A DNA stretch of 64,000 nucleotides, taken from the NCBI RefSeq assembly GCF_000716605.1, contig NZ_JNXE01000024.1:1-64000 (forward strand). Reading direction: 5' to 3'. Both the position numbers and the translations under genes were made by a program. This document shows, in pieces, positions 16,990 through 27,017 of this stretch. This DNA comes from Streptomyces sp. NRRL F-525 (GTDB lineage Bacteria > Actinomycetota > Actinomycetes > Streptomycetales > Streptomycetaceae). Position 1 is the first letter of the stretch. The number at the start of each line of letters is the position of its first letter. The notes beneath the pieces were generated by a model, which saw nothing but the letters and a program-made list of their open reading frames with translations, ran no database searches and had not been told where the DNA came from.

Positions 16990-17316
16990 CTACGGCGCCG
17001 GAAACCTGCCCTCGTTCCGGTCGATCTTCGCGTCCAGCGCCGCGAGCGGATCGACGCCGAGCACCTCGCACAGCTGGAGCAAGTACGCGAGGACATCGGC
17101 GACTTCGTCCCGCACCCGGTGCGCGCTCTCCGGGTCGTCCATCACCCGCGCCGACTGCTCAGGGGTCAACCACTGGAAGATCTCGACGAGTTCGGAGGCC
17201 TCCACACTGAGCGCGGAGACGAGGTTCTTGGGGGTGTGGTACTGCTGCCAGTTCCGCGCGGCCGCGAACTCGGCCAGTCTGCGCTGCAGTTTCGCCACGT
17301 CGAGATGTTCTGTCAC
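16990..17316 (-). CDS. MazG-like nucleotide pyrophosphohydrolase
   Basis: This 108-residue all-alpha NTP pyrophosphatase of the MazG/RS21-C6 type has the metal-binding helices EASELVEIFQWL (ExxE) and DEVADVLAYLLQL (ExxD), and it is the length expected of a single-domain house-cleaning enzyme. The family hydrolyses non-canonical or excess NTPs to NMP and pyrophosphate. Its ATG overlaps the stop of the upstream ATPase gene by four bases (17313-17316), so the two are co-translated. Confidence 0.9.
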   Translation of the reverse strand: MTEHLDVAKLQRRLAEFAAARNWQQYHTPKNLVSALSVEASELVEIFQWLTPEQSARVMDDPESAHRVRDEVADVLAYLLQLCEVLGVDPLAALDAKIDRNEGRFPAP

Positions 17317-18566
17317 GGGTCAAGGTCTACCACTGTGACCCCGTCGATCCGAGTGGCCCAGGACGCGTCGCTCACCGCGCCGACCAGCCGGATGTGCCCG
17401 CGCTCGCACATCCGCGCGGCGAGCCGCAGCAGTTCGGCCCGTTGCCGTACGTCGACTCCCCGGTCGAGGCCGTCGGCGAGGACGGTGAGGGTCTGCATCG
17501 CGGCCGGGACCTCGCCGGGCGGGTCGACCTCCAGGACGCCGGGGCCGGTGAGGAGCACCAACGCCAGTGCCGCGTACCGGAGTTCACCGTCACCGAGCCG
17601 TTCGAAGCCGGTGCGCAGACCGTCACCCCGGTCGAGGACCGCGCGGACCATGCCCTCGGCCAGCGGTTCCGCGAGGATGTCCACCACGGGTCCGGCGCAG
17701 CCCGTCCGCACCGCCGTGACGAGCTGCCCGTGGCGTCGCCCGCACTCGGACCGGGTGCGCCACAGCACGTCGGCGAGGTTGCCGCAGTCCCGCATCAGCC
17801 GCCCGTCGCCGATCGGCACGGCGTCGCGCATCCGCTCGGGGGCCGGATCGCAGGCGAAGACGGAGCGCAGGGCGACCACCATCTGCTCGGCGGCGGCGAG
17901 GACTTGGCGCTGCCCGTCGGTCTTTCCGGCGACGCGCAACGGCAGCAGGGCGGTGCCGAGCCGGTCGTCCGGCAAAGGTGCGCGGGTGACCGGCGACGAA
18001 CCCGCCGTATGCCAGGCGGCCTGCACCGAGCGGCGGGACGGATCGCGCAACGCGGTCTCCAGGAGGACGAGCCCACCGGACGTCAACCGCTCGCCCACGA
18101 TGCGCAGTTCGGGCTCGGCCTGGACGGCGACGTCGAGCCGTACCGGACCCTCGGGCCCGTCCGCCGTACACCCGATACGGAACCCGCGCCGACGCTGGGC
18201 ATCGGGCCGGGCCCGCTCGGGGACACACGCGACGGGGTCCGGGAACACCTCGCCGACCGCACTCCCGGCGCCGAGCCGCGCGAGTGCCTCGTACGCCCGC
18301 AGCGCACTCGTCTTGCCGCAGCCGCTGGGCCCGGTGAAGAGGGTGAGCGAGCCGAGCGGGAATCCGGCGCCCCGGTGCGTGGCGAACGCCGACAGCCGCA
18401 GCTCGGTGAGGTGCGGCCGGTCGGGGTGCGCCTCGATGCGCACGGGGCCCGTCGGCTCGGGCCGACCCCGGGGCGCGGCGGCTTCGGGCGATCGCCCCTG
18501 CGGCGGCACGGACTCGGCGGACCGGGAGGAGCCGGACGACTGGGGCGACTGTGCTGACACGGTCAT
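17313..18566 (-). CDS. AAA-type ATPase (AAA_21-like), MazG-coupled
   Basis: This 417-residue protein has a disordered Ser/Pro-rich first 45 residues. It then has LTELRLSAFATHRG and the Walker A TGPSGCGKTSAL near residue 80, typical of SMC/OLD-like AAA_21 ATPases. Toward the C-terminus GDGELRYAALALVLL resembles a signature-like helix, and VLEVDPPGE sits where Walker B is expected, with a Val-Asp-Pro in place of the common DEP. It shares a four-base overlap with the MazG-like gene downstream. Its function is unknown; the coupling suggests a shared role in nucleotide metabolism or stress response. Confidence 0.75.
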   Translation of the reverse strand: MTVSAQSPQSSGSSRSAESVPPQGRSPEAAAPRGRPEPTGPVRIEAHPDRPHLTELRLSAFATHRGAGFPLGSLTLFTGPSGCGKTSALRAYEALARLGAGSAVGEVFPDPVACVPERARPDAQRRRGFRIGCTADGPEGPVRLDVAVQAEPELRIVGERLTSGGLVLLETALRDPSRRSVQAAWHTAGSSPVTRAPLPDDRLGTALLPLRVAGKTDGQRQVLAAAEQMVVALRSVFACDPAPERMRDAVPIGDGRLMRDCGNLADVLWRTRSECGRRHGQLVTAVRTGCAGPVVDILAEPLAEGMVRAVLDRGDGLRTGFERLGDGELRYAALALVLLTGPGVLEVDPPGEVPAAMQTLTVLADGLDRGVDVRQRAELLRLAARMCERGHIRLVGAVSDASWATRIDGVTVVDLDP

Positions 18567-18664
18567 ATCCGGACCGTAGGCCTCCGCCGTCAGGCGAACC
18601 GTTCCGCCCCGGGGACCTTCCTACGATCGAGGGACCGCCCCACCGCGCCGGCCACCGGGGCGAC

Positions 18665-19060
18665 TCACACGCCCGGAACCCCCGCGCCCTCCATCAGCCC
18701 CTGCACCTCGGTCCCCGGCGGTGTGAGCAGGAACACGTTCCGGTCGACGCGGGTCATCCCGCTCGCCAGGCCGAAGACGACGCCGGTGCTGAAGTCCAGC
18801 ACCCGCTTGGCGACTTCGGTCTCCGCGCCGGTGAGGTCGAGCAGCACCGGGATGCCCGCCATCAGGGTCTCCGCGACCTCGCGGGCGTCCCCGAACACGT
18901 TCACCCGGAGCACGACGAAGCGGCGGCGCGGTTCGGTCTCGGCCTCGGGTATCGCCCGGTGGCCCACGGCGGACGGCCAGGCGTCGCGCCCCCGCAGCGG
19001 CACTACCTGGGCGAGCCCTTCCCACTGTTCGTCGGTGACATCGTGGCTGTTCACCGGCAT
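18665..19060 (-). CDS. SepF-like cell-division protein (SflA/SflB type)
   Basis: This 131-residue protein ends in a SepF/DUF552 core: VNVFGDAREVAETLMAGIP, LLDLTGAETEVAKRVLDFS, and GLASGMTRVDRNVFLLTPP. SepF anchors and bundles FtsZ at the membrane. Streptomyces carry extra SepF-like proteins outside the division cluster, and the absence of dcw genes here points to one of those. The N-terminal amphipathic membrane anchor of classical SepF is not obvious. I chose the ATG at 19060 (MPVNSHD) over the longer frame to 19192. It is divergent from the nitrate reductase gene. Confidence 0.85.
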   Translation of the reverse strand: MPVNSHDVTDEQWEGLAQVVPLRGRDAWPSAVGHRAIPEAETEPRRRFVVLRVNVFGDAREVAETLMAGIPVLLDLTGAETEVAKRVLDFSTGVVFGLASGMTRVDRNVFLLTPPGTEVQGLMEGAGVPGV

Positions 19061-19197
19061 GCTCCGTCCTGGGTCGCGCTGGCAGTCTGCATCCGGCAAT
19101 TGTTGCGCACTGTCACCCGTTCGGCCCAACTGCGACACACTCCGCGACAAGATCGGGCCGCATCTCACAGTGACCCCGGGCCGGTTGTGCACCGGGC

Positions 19198-19236
19198 GTA
19201 ACCCCTCATGATCGGGCCGCGTGACCTCGGCGTAAC
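19198..19236 (+). promoter_or_regulatory. Candidate GlnR-type box upstream of nitrate reductase
   Basis: Two half-site pairs resembling the GlnR pattern gTnAC-n6-GaAAC are visible. GTAAC (19198-19202) is followed after six bases by TGATC, and GTGAC (19221-19225) is followed after six bases by GTAAC (19232-19236). They lie 24-62 bases before the ATG of a nitrogen-assimilation gene, where GlnR control is known in Streptomyces. The match to consensus is partial. Confidence 0.4.
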
Positions 19237-19259
19237 GGGCAATTCGTACGGTCTACGGC

Positions 19260-22200
19260 ATGACGAAGCCCCCCACACGACAGGTACGGACGGTCTGCTC
19301 GTACTGCGGTGTGGGCTGCGGCATGCTGCTCGACGTCGGCGCGGGCCCGGACGGCAGTCCTACGGTCCTCAGGGCGTCCGGCGACAAGGCGCACCCGGCG
19401 AACGGCGGGCGGCTCTGCACCAAGGGCGCCACCACGGCCGAGATGCTCGCCGCACCGGGCCGGTTGACCGGCGCGCTCGTGCGGGACGTGCGCGGCGAGG
19501 AGCCGGTACCGACACCCGTGGCCGACGCGATCGCCGAGACCGCGCGGCGACTCCGGCGGATCGTCGACGAGCACGGGCCGGACGCGGTCGCCCTCTATGT
19601 CTCCGGCCAAATGAGCCTGGAGGCGCAGTACTTGGCGAACAAGCTGGCCAAGGGGTTTCTGCGGACGAACCAGATCGAGTCCAACTCCCGTCTCTGCATG
19701 GCGAGTGCGGGCGCCGGTTACAAGTCCTCGCTGGGCGCGGACGGGCCGCCGGGGTCGTACGAGGACTTCGAGCGGGCGGACGTGTTCCTGGTCATCGGCT
19801 CCAACATGGCCGACTGCCACCCGATCCTCTTCCTGCGGATGATGGAACGGGTCAAGGCGGGCGCCAAGTTGATCGTCGTCGACCCGCGCCGCACGGCCAC
19901 GGCAGCGAAGGCGGACCTCTTCCTGCAGATCGCACCGGGCACCGATCTCGCCCTGCTCAACGGCCTGTTGAGGCTGCTGCACGAGAACGGCCACACCGAC
20001 CCGGAGTTCATCGCCGCGCACACCGAGGGCTGGGAGGCGCTGCCGGAGTTCCTCGCCGACTACGCGCCGGACGCCGTCGCCGCCCTCACCGGTCTCGCCG
20101 AGGACGACATCCGTACGGCGGCCCGGCTGATCGGCGGGGCGGGCGAGTGGATGAGCTGCTGGACGATGGGCCTCAACCAGTCCACCCACGGCACCTGGAA
20201 CACCAACGCCCTCGTCAACCTCCATCTCGCGACGGGCGCGATCTGCCGCCCCGGCAGCGGCCCGTTCTCCCTCACCGGCCAGCCGAACGCGATGGGCGGC
20301 CGCGAAATGGGCTACATGGGACCGGGGTTGCCGGGCCAGCGGTCCGTACTCGTCGACGCGGAACGGGAGTTCACCGAGGAGGTCTGGGGTCTGCCGCCGA
20401 ACACGATCCGCGCGGACGGTGTCGGCCGGGGCACGGTCGAGATGTTCCGGAAGATGGCCGACGGCGACATCAAGGCCTGCTGGATCATCTGCACCAACCC
20501 GGTCGCCTCGGTCGCCAACCGCCGCACCGTCATAGAGGGGTTGGAGGCGGCGGAGTTCGTCGTCACCCAGGACGTCTTCACCGACACCGAGACCAACGCC
20601 TACGCCGACGTCGTCCTCCCCGGCGCCCTGTGGACCGAGTCCGAGGGCGTCCTCATCAACAGCGAACGCACCCTCACCCTGGCCCGCCCCGTCGTCGCCC
20701 CACCCGGCGAGGCGCTCCCCGACTGGCGGATCATCGCGTCCGTCGCCTGCGCGATGGGCTACGAGAAGGGCTTCTCCTACGACAGCGCGGAGCAAGTCTT
20801 CGACGAGCTACGGCAGTTCTGGAACCCGGTGACCGGCTGGGACCTGCGCGGGGTGACCTACGAGCGGCTGCGGTCCACGCCGGTCCAGTGGCCGGCGGCG
20901 GAGGAGGACGGGCCGGACCGCAACCCCATCCGGTATGTGGGCGGGGGCGAGCTGCGCTTCCCAACTCCCAGCGGGCGAGCCGTCTTTCACGCCCGGCCGC
21001 ACATGCCGGCCGCCGAACTGCCCGACGACGACTACCCGTTCGTGCTGAACACCGGTCGGCTCCAGCACCAGTGGCACACGCTGACCAAAACCGGCAAGGT
21101 CGCCAAGCTCAACAAGCTGAACCCCGGGCCCTTCGTGGAGCTCCACCCGCAGGACGCACGGGAGTTGGGGATCGCGGAGGGCGACTCGGTGGAGGTCTCC
21201 TCGCGGCGGGGGCGGGCGGTGCTCCCTGCGGTGGTGACCGACCGGGTGCGGCCAGGGAACTGTTTCGCGCCGTTCCACTGGAACGACCTCTTCGGCGAGT
21301 ATCTGAGCGTCAACGCGGTGACGAGCGACGCGGTTGATCCGGTGTCGTTCCAGCCGGAGTTCAAGGTGTGCGCGGTGTCGCTGACCAAGGTGGCGAGCGC
21401 GGCACCGGCGCCCACGGAGATCGTCGTCCCGACCGCTGTGGCCCCGGGAGCGAACCCTTTCGGCCTCGACCCGACCCCACCACCCGTCCTCACCACACAA
21501 GAGCGCCTCTACCTGACCGGCTTCCTCGCGGGCATCGAGTCCGGCGCCCCGGGTGTCCCGACGCTTCCGCCGGACGCACCCTTCAGCGCCGAGCACGCGC
21601 TGTGGGTCAACGGCGTACTCGCCGGGATGTATTCGCGCTCGACCCCAGCTCCCCCACAACAACCGCACCCCGCCCGGCAGATAGTCGTCCTCTGGGCCTC
21701 ACAGACCGGCAACGCCGAGGAGTTGGCGGCGGCCACCGCCGAACGGCTGGCCTCCGCCGGGCACCGGGCCTCCCTGCTCGGCATGGACCAGGCCGACGTC
21801 GGCACGCTCCCGGCGGACGCCGATCTCCTCTTCATCACCAGCACGTTCGGCGACGGCGACGCCCCCGACAACGGCTCCGGCTTCTGGGACACGCTCGCCG
21901 GTGAACAGGCGCCCCGGCTGGACGGAGTGCGGTTCGCGGTACTCGCCCTGGGTGACTCGTCGTACGGCGACTTCTGCGGGCACGGCCGCCGACTGGACGC
22001 CCGGCTCGACGAGTTGGGCGGGGTACGGCTGACCCCGCGCACGGACTGCGAGCCGGACTTCGAGCCGTCGGCGGACGCGTGGCTGGGACAGGTCATCACG
22101 GCGTTGGGCACCTCCGCCGAGACCCCGAAATCACCGCCCCGGGCCCCCAAGCAGGCCCCCACCACCGCCCGACTCGTCGGCAACCGCCTGCTCAGCCGCC

Positions 22201-23264
22201 CCGGCGCGGGCAAGGAAGTCCGCCGGTTCACCTTCGACACCAGCGGCACCGACCTCACGTACGAGACCGGTGACGCACTCGGCGTCCGCCCGGTCAACTC
22301 CCCCTCCCTCGTGGACGAATGGCTCACCGCCACCGGCGCCGATGCCGCAACGGTCGTAGAACTGGAAGGGGTTGGAGAGCTGTCCTTCGCCGAGGCGCTG
22401 CACCGGCAGTTGGACATCACCCGTATCACCCCGGACCTGCTCCGGTTCGTGGCGGAACGGGCCCGGGACGACCGGGAGTTGCGCGGGCTGCTGCGGGCCG
22501 ACAACAAGGACCGGCTGGCGCAGTGGAGTTGGGGGCGGCAGGCGGTGGACGTGCTCGCCGAGTATCCGGTGAAGGCGGGGGCCGAGGAGTGGGCCGGAGT
22601 GCTCAAGAAGCTTCAGCCGCGGCTGTACTCGATCTCCTCCAGCCCGCTCGTCGACCCGCACAGCGTCTCGCTGACGGTGTCGGTGGTGCGGTACGAGAGT
22701 CTCAACGGGCGCCCGCGCGGCGGGGTTTGCTCGCCGTTCCTGGCGGATGCGGAGGCGGGGACCGAAGTCCCGGTGTTCGTCCAACGCTCGCCGCACTTCC
22801 GGCCGCCCGCCGATCCCGCGACCCCGATGGTGATGGTCGGACCCGGCACCGGGGTCGCGCCGTTCGTCGGCTTCCTTCACGAGCGGCGCGCGCTCGGGCA
22901 TCCCGCGCCGAACTGGCTGTTCTTCGGGGAGCAGCACCGCGCCACGGACTTCTACTACGAGGAGGAGTTGACGGGGTTGCTGGACGAGGGCGCGCTCGAC
23001 CGCCTCGACACGGCGTTCTCCCGGGACCAGCGCGCGAAGGTCTACGTGCAGGACCGGATGCGGGAGCACGGGCCGGAGTTGTGGCACTGGTTGCGGGAAG
23101 GCGCCCACTTCTATGTGTGCGGGGACGCCTCGCGGATGGCGAAGGACGTGGATCGGGCGCTGCGGGACATCGCGGTCGCGCACGGCGGGCTGGACGAGGC
23201 CGAGGCGGCCGCGTATGTGAAGCAACTGGCGGCGGCGAAGCGGTATGTGCGCGATGTTTACTGA
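19260..23264 (+). CDS. Assimilatory nitrate reductase fused to sulfite-reductase-type flavoprotein
   Basis: This 1334-residue fusion has, in order, a molybdopterin oxidoreductase, a flavodoxin-like domain and an FNR-like domain. The first begins with a [4Fe-4S] site (C13, C16, C20, C53) and continues to about residue 720 with the MGD-binding segments [30 protein letters not shown] and [11 protein letters not shown]. The flavodoxin-like FMN domain begins around residue 805 ([13 protein letters not shown]). The FAD/NADPH reductase resembles CysJ ([40 protein letters not shown]). It would reduce nitrate to nitrite in the cytoplasm with NADPH electrons delivered within one chain. The nitrite reductase and transporter are not in this window. 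Confidence 0.93.
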   Translation: MTKPPTRQVRTVCSYCGVGCGMLLDVGAGPDGSPTVLRASGDKAHPANGGRLCTKGATTAEMLAAPGRLTGALVRDVRGEEPVPTPVADAIAETARRLRRIVDEHGPDAVALYVSGQMSLEAQYLANKLAKGFLRTNQIESNSRLCMASAGAGYKSSLGADGPPGSYEDFERADVFLVIGSNMADCHPILFLRMMERVKAGAKLIVVDPRRTATAAKADLFLQIAPGTDLALLNGLLRLLHENGHTDPEFIAAHTEGWEALPEFLADYAPDAVAALTGLAEDDIRTAARLIGGAGEWMSCWTMGLNQSTHGTWNTNALVNLHLATGAICRPGSGPFSLTGQPNAMGGREMGYMGPGLPGQRSVLVDAEREFTEEVWGLPPNTIRADGVGRGTVEMFRKMADGDIKACWIICTNPVASVANRRTVIEGLEAAEFVVTQDVFTDTETNAYADVVLPGALWTESEGVLINSERTLTLARPVVAPPGEALPDWRIIASVACAMGYEKGFSYDSAEQVFDELRQFWNPVTGWDLRGVTYERLRSTPVQWPAAEEDGPDRNPIRYVGGGELRFPTPSGRAVFHARPHMPAAELPDDDYPFVLNTGRLQHQWHTLTKTGKVAKLNKLNPGPFVELHPQDARELGIAEGDSVEVSSRRGRAVLPAVVTDRVRPGNCFAPFHWNDLFGEYLSVNAVTSDAVDPVSFQPEFKVCAVSLTKVASAAPAPTEIVVPTAVAPGANPFGLDPTPPPVLTTQERLYLTGFLAGIESGAPGVPTLPPDAPFSAEHALWVNGVLAGMYSRSTPAPPQQPHPARQIVVLWASQTGNAEELAAATAERLASAGHRASLLGMDQADVGTLPADADLLFITSTFGDGDAPDNGSGFWDTLAGEQAPRLDGVRFAVLALGDSSYGDFCGHGRRLDARLDELGGVRLTPRTDCEPDFEPSADAWLGQVITALGTSAETPKSPPRAPKQAPTTARLVGNRLLSRPGAGKEVRRFTFDTSGTDLTYETGDALGVRPVNSPSLVDEWLTATGADAATVVELEGVGELSFAEALHRQLDITRITPDLLRFVAERARDDRELRGLLRADNKDRLAQWSWGRQAVDVLAEYPVKAGAEEWAGVLKKLQPRLYSISSSPLVDPHSVSLTVSVVRYESLNGRPRGGVCSPFLADAEAGTEVPVFVQRSPHFRPPADPATPMVMVGPGTGVAPFVGFLHERRALGHPAPNWLFFGEQHRATDFYYEEELTGLLDEGALDRLDTAFSRDQRAKVYVQDRMREHGPELWHWLREGAHFYVCGDASRMAKDVDRALRDIAVAHGGLDEAEAAAYVKQLAAAKRYVRDVY

Positions 23265-23408
23265 ATGAACTGATGGCCACGGCCACTTGAACAAAGCCGT
23301 TCGAGTTTGCCCCATTTAGACCATGAAGAGGGGTTCTTACCGGTCTCACACCGGAATCTTCTCGACTCCGGACACCCCGCTCACCGGGCGCGATTAGCGT
23401 CCCCTCTC

Positions 23409-25139
23409 GTGCACTTGGCAGAAACACAACAGGTGACACCCGGTCGGCGGACACAGTCGGCGGTGTCCGCCCCGGAACCTCCCGCGCAGTGGCACCGCAT
23501 CCTCACTCTGCTCGCCGACATCAGTCTGTTCATCGGCGTCCGGCCGGTGTGGACGCAGGCCGCCAGCCACCGGCTCGTCGTGGCGGCGGTCGTCTGCCTC
23601 TGCTACGCCTCGATCCTGGTGTGCGGGGTGATGACGCTGGTGGTCCGCCGGGCGCGGTCGCTGGCGCGGATCGATCTCGTCGTCCTGGTGACCGCGGTCC
23701 TGCTGGCGCTGTCCGCGTGGTCCGTGTTCCACACCGGCGGCGACGAGGCGGTCCTCACCACCCAGGCCGCCAAGGAACTGGTCGCCGGACACCCGATCTA
23801 CGGCCAGCCCTGGCCCTGGCTCTTCCACCCCAGCCAGGGCGTCGCCCTCACCCCGACGGTGACCGGCGGCTACGACTACACGTACGGCTATCCCCCGCTG
23901 GAGACGCTGCTCACGGCGCCCCTCCTGTGGATCGGACACGGCGGCGCCCCCGCGACGGCCGTCGCAACCGGCGCGCTGATCGCGGCCGCGGTCCTCATGT
24001 GGCGCCTGCTGCCCACGCAGTGGCGGTCGGCGGCCACCATGGCGTGCCTGGGCCTCGGCCTCCTTCCGACCTACGGCCGTCAGGGCTACCCCGCCGTGCT
24101 CGCACTGGCGTTGCTGGTGCCGGTGGTGATCCGCTGGCCCCGGATCGGCAGGGGCGGGCGGCTCGGCGCCGCCGGGATCGCCCAGGCCGCGTGTCTGGGG
24201 GCGGCCTGCGCGGCGCAGCAACTCCCCTGGTTCCTCACGCCGTTCCTGCTCGCCGGGATCTACGCGATGCGACGCGGTGAACTCGGCGCCCGGCAGGCCG
24301 CGTTGGTGCTGCTGCGCATCGTCGGGGTCGCCGTCACCGTCTGGCTGCTGATCAACACGTACTTCATCGTGCACGAGCCGGGCACCTGGCTGAGGGGCAT
24401 CGCGCTGCCGCTGACTCAGGGCGCGGTGGTGCACGGCCAGGGCCTGGTGGACATCTCGCTGTACTTCACGAACGGCAGCGACCGGCTCGACTGGTACTCC
24501 CACGCGAGCATGCTGCTGGCGGCGGGTCTGCTCGCCGTATTCGTGCTGTTCGTACGGCGGTTGGGGCCGGCGGCGACCGTCCTGCCCTGGTGCGCCTTCT
24601 ATCTGGCGACGCGTTCGCAGGACGGGTACTACCTGCTGATGACGCCGTTGTGGCTGGCGTCGGCGGTCACCGCGCCGATCGCCGAGTTCCGGGACGCGTG
24701 GCAGCCGCGCCCCCGGCTGCTGTCCGGTCCGCACCGTCGGCAGGCCCGGGTCGCGGCGGCCGTGCTGCTGGTCACGCCCGCGCTGGCGAGCGCCGCCGTG
24801 GCGGCGACGGGGGCACCGCCGATGGACATGCAACTCACGGGCGTGCGGCGGGCGTTGCCCACCGTCGTGACCCGGCTGACCCTCAAGGTGACCAACTCGT
24901 CCGGCGACGCGCTGACGCCCCACTACACGCTCACCACGGGCCAGGGCATGAGCAGGTACTGGTCCCAGGTGGGCGGCCCGGCGACGCTGCCCGCGCACAG
25001 CACGGAGACCGTCGAACTCCGGCCGCCCAACGGGTCGTTCACCCTGCCGCACAAGCAAGTCCGGATCCGGGTGCGCGCGTTCACCGCCACCCCGCAGACG
25101 CTGTCCAGCTCGGACATCCGGCTGCGGCCCAAGGACTGA
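23409..25139 (+). CDS. Polytopic membrane protein (GT-C/DUF2029-like)
   Basis: This protein of about 576 residues has roughly a dozen hydrophobic segments, beginning after a cytoplasmic N-terminus at LVVAAVVCLCYASILVCGVM. It has an extracytoplasmic HTGGDEAVLTTQAAKEL loop with acidic residues, as in GT-C glycosyltransferase-like and DUF2029 mannosyltransferase-like proteins, and a soluble beta-rich C-terminal domain of about 100 residues. The start is uncertain. GTG 23409 lies 8 bases after TAGCGT (23395-23400), a good -10 box with no ribosome site, which would make a leaderless message. The frame is open from 23307. Confidence 0.7.
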   Translation: MHLAETQQVTPGRRTQSAVSAPEPPAQWHRILTLLADISLFIGVRPVWTQAASHRLVVAAVVCLCYASILVCGVMTLVVRRARSLARIDLVVLVTAVLLALSAWSVFHTGGDEAVLTTQAAKELVAGHPIYGQPWPWLFHPSQGVALTPTVTGGYDYTYGYPPLETLLTAPLLWIGHGGAPATAVATGALIAAAVLMWRLLPTQWRSAATMACLGLGLLPTYGRQGYPAVLALALLVPVVIRWPRIGRGGRLGAAGIAQAACLGAACAAQQLPWFLTPFLLAGIYAMRRGELGARQAALVLLRIVGVAVTVWLLINTYFIVHEPGTWLRGIALPLTQGAVVHGQGLVDISLYFTNGSDRLDWYSHASMLLAAGLLAVFVLFVRRLGPAATVLPWCAFYLATRSQDGYYLLMTPLWLASAVTAPIAEFRDAWQPRPRLLSGPHRRQARVAAAVLLVTPALASAAVAATGAPPMDMQLTGVRRALPTVVTRLTLKVTNSSGDALTPHYTLTTGQGMSRYWSQVGGPATLPAHSTETVELRPPNGSFTLPHKQVRIRVRAFTATPQTLSSSDIRLRPKD

Positions 25140-25158
25140 CCTACCGCTTGACGGTCTC

Positions 25159-25674
25159 TCAGGCGGCCGTACGCAGGAAGCGGAGCGTGGTGGTGACCGT
25201 GGTCAGGCCGCGCAGCATGCCCAGCTGGTTCCAGCCGAGGCCGAACTGGTCGCGGTCCACGGTGAATTCGGCGTCCAGCGTGAGCGCCTCGCCGGTCGCG
25301 TCCTTGAGGCGGGCCGTGAAGGTCTGCGGGCGGCTGATGCCGTGGACGGTCAGCTGACCGACGACGTGGACGGCGTCGCCGTCACGCAGTTCCGCGCTGC
25401 GCACCGCGAAGGTGATCTCCGGGAACTTGTCGGTGTCGAACAGGTCGGCGGAGCGCAGATGTTTGTCGCGCTTGGCGTTCTTGGTGTCCAGGGAGGCGGC
25501 GTCCAGGGTCAGCGTGCCGATCGCGGAGCCGTCGCCCCGGACCTCGCCCTGACCGCTGACGGTGCCGAAGGTGCCCTTCACGTTGACCAGGCCCCACATC
25601 GTCTTGTGGCTGATGCCCACGGTGGAGGCGGCCTGGTCGAGCTGCCACACCCCGGTCTCGACGGCGACGGTCAT
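25159..25674 (-). CDS. YceI-family lipocalin-like protein
   Basis: This 171-residue YceI-domain protein contains WQLDQAASTVGISHKTMWGLVNVKGTF, LTLDAASLDTKNAKRDKHLRSADLFD and VVGQLTVHGISRPQTF. The fold binds isoprenoid or other amphiphilic ligands in a beta-barrel. There is no signal peptide, so it is cytoplasmic. GGGAGAG precedes the ATG. It diverges from a MarR regulator with three operator-like repeats between them, so it is very likely the regulator's target. Confidence 0.93.
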   Translation of the reverse strand: MTVAVETGVWQLDQAASTVGISHKTMWGLVNVKGTFGTVSGQGEVRGDGSAIGTLTLDAASLDTKNAKRDKHLRSADLFDTDKFPEITFAVRSAELRDGDAVHVVGQLTVHGISRPQTFTARLKDATGEALTLDAEFTVDRDQFGLGWNQLGMLRGLTTVTTTLRFLRTAA

Positions 25675-25698
25675 GATCTCTCCCGCTGGTTCCGGTAG

Positions 25699-25775
25699 TC
25701 CAAATTTGAATGAGCTTTGCGGGCCTCACGCTAGCCCATTATCCAAAACTGGACAACCACTCCTCCAAAATTGGA
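25699..25775. promoter_or_regulatory. Three MarR operator copies and a -10 box
   Basis: Three 12-bp near-palindromes share the pattern TCCAA-NN-TTGGA: TCCAAATTTGAA (25699-25710), TCCAAAACTGGA (25742-25753) and TCCAAAATTGGA (25764-25775). The second and third are direct repeats 22 bp apart, two helix turns. TAGACT (25783-25788) is six bases before the marR ATG and would be a -10 for a leaderless transcript. The first copy lies 25 bases from the yceI start, in its promoter or leader. Confidence 0.75.
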
Positions 25776-25794
25776 CAACAGGTAGACTCGACCC

Positions 25795-26286
25795 ATGGCC
25801 GACCCCGTAGAGCGCCCCGCCGACCAGCCCGAATGTCCGTCCCTGCGGGGCGACGGGCTGCTCCCGCCCGAGCTGCGCGCCTGGATGCTGCTGCTGGCGG
25901 CGACGGGTGCGGTGGAGCAGGAGCTGCGCTCGGTCGTGAAGGGGAACCTCGACGTCTCGCACGACGAGTTCCTGGTGCTGTGCCTGCTGGCCGAGCAGCC
26001 CAAGGAGGGGCTGCGGATGACCCGGATCGCGGAGCTGCTGGGCCGGCCCAAGACCCGCCTGACGTATCAGATCGCGTGTCTCCAGCACGCGGGCCTGGTC
26101 ACCCGCAAGTCCGTCTGCGGCGACAAGCGCGGCATCGAGGTCGCCCTCACCGACAAGGCGAGCCAACTCCTGCGCGAGGCATCGGAGTCGCTCGCCGAGA
26201 CGGTCAGGCGTGGGCTCACCCAGTTCGTGGGGCGCGAGCAACGGGAGGCGCTGAACGCGCTGTTCCCCGATCGCGCCGCCACCTGA
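25795..26286 (+). CDS. MarR-family transcriptional regulator
   Basis: This 163-residue winged-helix regulator has MTRIAELLGRPKTRLTYQIACLQHAGLV as helix-turn-helix and the wing segment KSVCGDKRGIEVALT. A cysteine in the wing (VCGDKR) may be redox sensitive. No Shine-Dalgarno is visible, and a -10 box ends six bases before the ATG, so translation is probably leaderless. The operator repeats upstream suggest that it represses itself and the divergent yceI gene. Confidence 0.92.
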   Translation: MADPVERPADQPECPSLRGDGLLPPELRAWMLLLAATGAVEQELRSVVKGNLDVSHDEFLVLCLLAEQPKEGLRMTRIAELLGRPKTRLTYQIACLQHAGLVTRKSVCGDKRGIEVALTDKASQLLREASESLAETVRRGLTQFVGREQREALNALFPDRAAT

Positions 26287-26293
26287 CGCCGGT

Positions 26294-26893
26294 CTAGAGG
26301 GAGTTGGGGGCGCCCCCGTCCGCCAGCAGGTCCATGAGGGTCGCCCGGGCTCGGGCCACCCGCGAACGGACCGTCCCCACAGGGCAGTTGCTGAGTTCCG
26401 CCGCCTCCTCGTAGGGCAGGCCGAGGAGTTGGGTGAGGAGGAACGCCTCACGGCGCTCGTCCGGCAGGACGGCGAGGAGGTCGAGGAGCGCCACCCCGTC
26501 GTCGAAGCCCGGCAGGCCCCGGGGCTGGGCCAGTTCCACGGCGAGCTGCCAGTCCTGGACGTCGGACAGGCGGGGGCGGACGGCGGCGCGGCGGTAGCTG
26601 TCGATCACCGCGCGGCGGGCGATGGACAGCAGCCAGGTGCGGGCCGAGGAGCGGCCCTCGAAGCGGTGCAGGCTGCCGAGGGCCCGCAGGAACGTGTCCT
26701 GCGCGAGGTCGTCGACCGCCTGGGGGTCGGCGCAGAGGTGGGAGACGTAGCGCAGGACGTCGCGGTGCAGCGCGCGCACGAGATGGTCGACGGCCGCGGG
26801 GTCGCCGTGGCGGGCGGCCAGCGCCCAGTTGGTCAGCGACTCGTCGCTCGACTCCGTCACGTCGGGCGGGGCGGGCAGGGTGGGAGTGATCAC
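26294..26893 (-). CDS. ECF RNA polymerase sigma factor
   Basis: This 199-residue protein has sigma region 2 (HRDVLRYVSHLCADPQAVDDLAQDTFLRAL and SSARTWLLSIARRAVIDSYRR) and region 4 (LPDERREAFLLTQLLGLPYEEAAELSNCPVGTVRSRVARAR). The length is normal for a minimal ECF factor. The GTG start at 26893 has GAAGGA upstream. No typical zinc anti-sigma factor lies beside it. The gene upstream encodes a Met/His-rich membrane protein that may be its sensor or partner. Confidence 0.92.
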   Translation of the reverse strand: MITPTLPAPPDVTESSDESLTNWALAARHGDPAAVDHLVRALHRDVLRYVSHLCADPQAVDDLAQDTFLRALGSLHRFEGRSSARTWLLSIARRAVIDSYRRAAVRPRLSDVQDWQLAVELAQPRGLPGFDDGVALLDLLAVLPDERREAFLLTQLLGLPYEEAAELSNCPVGTVRSRVARARATLMDLLADGGAPNSL

Positions 26894-27017
26894 CTGAGGT
26901 CCTTCTCGGTCACCGTGAAAGGGGATCGGCCGTCCCGCGGCGCCCGGAAGAGGCGGGGCGCGGGGGTACGGCCGAGGCCCGGGGCGCGTAGGAGCGGTCC
27001 CGGGGTGCCGGCTGTCG

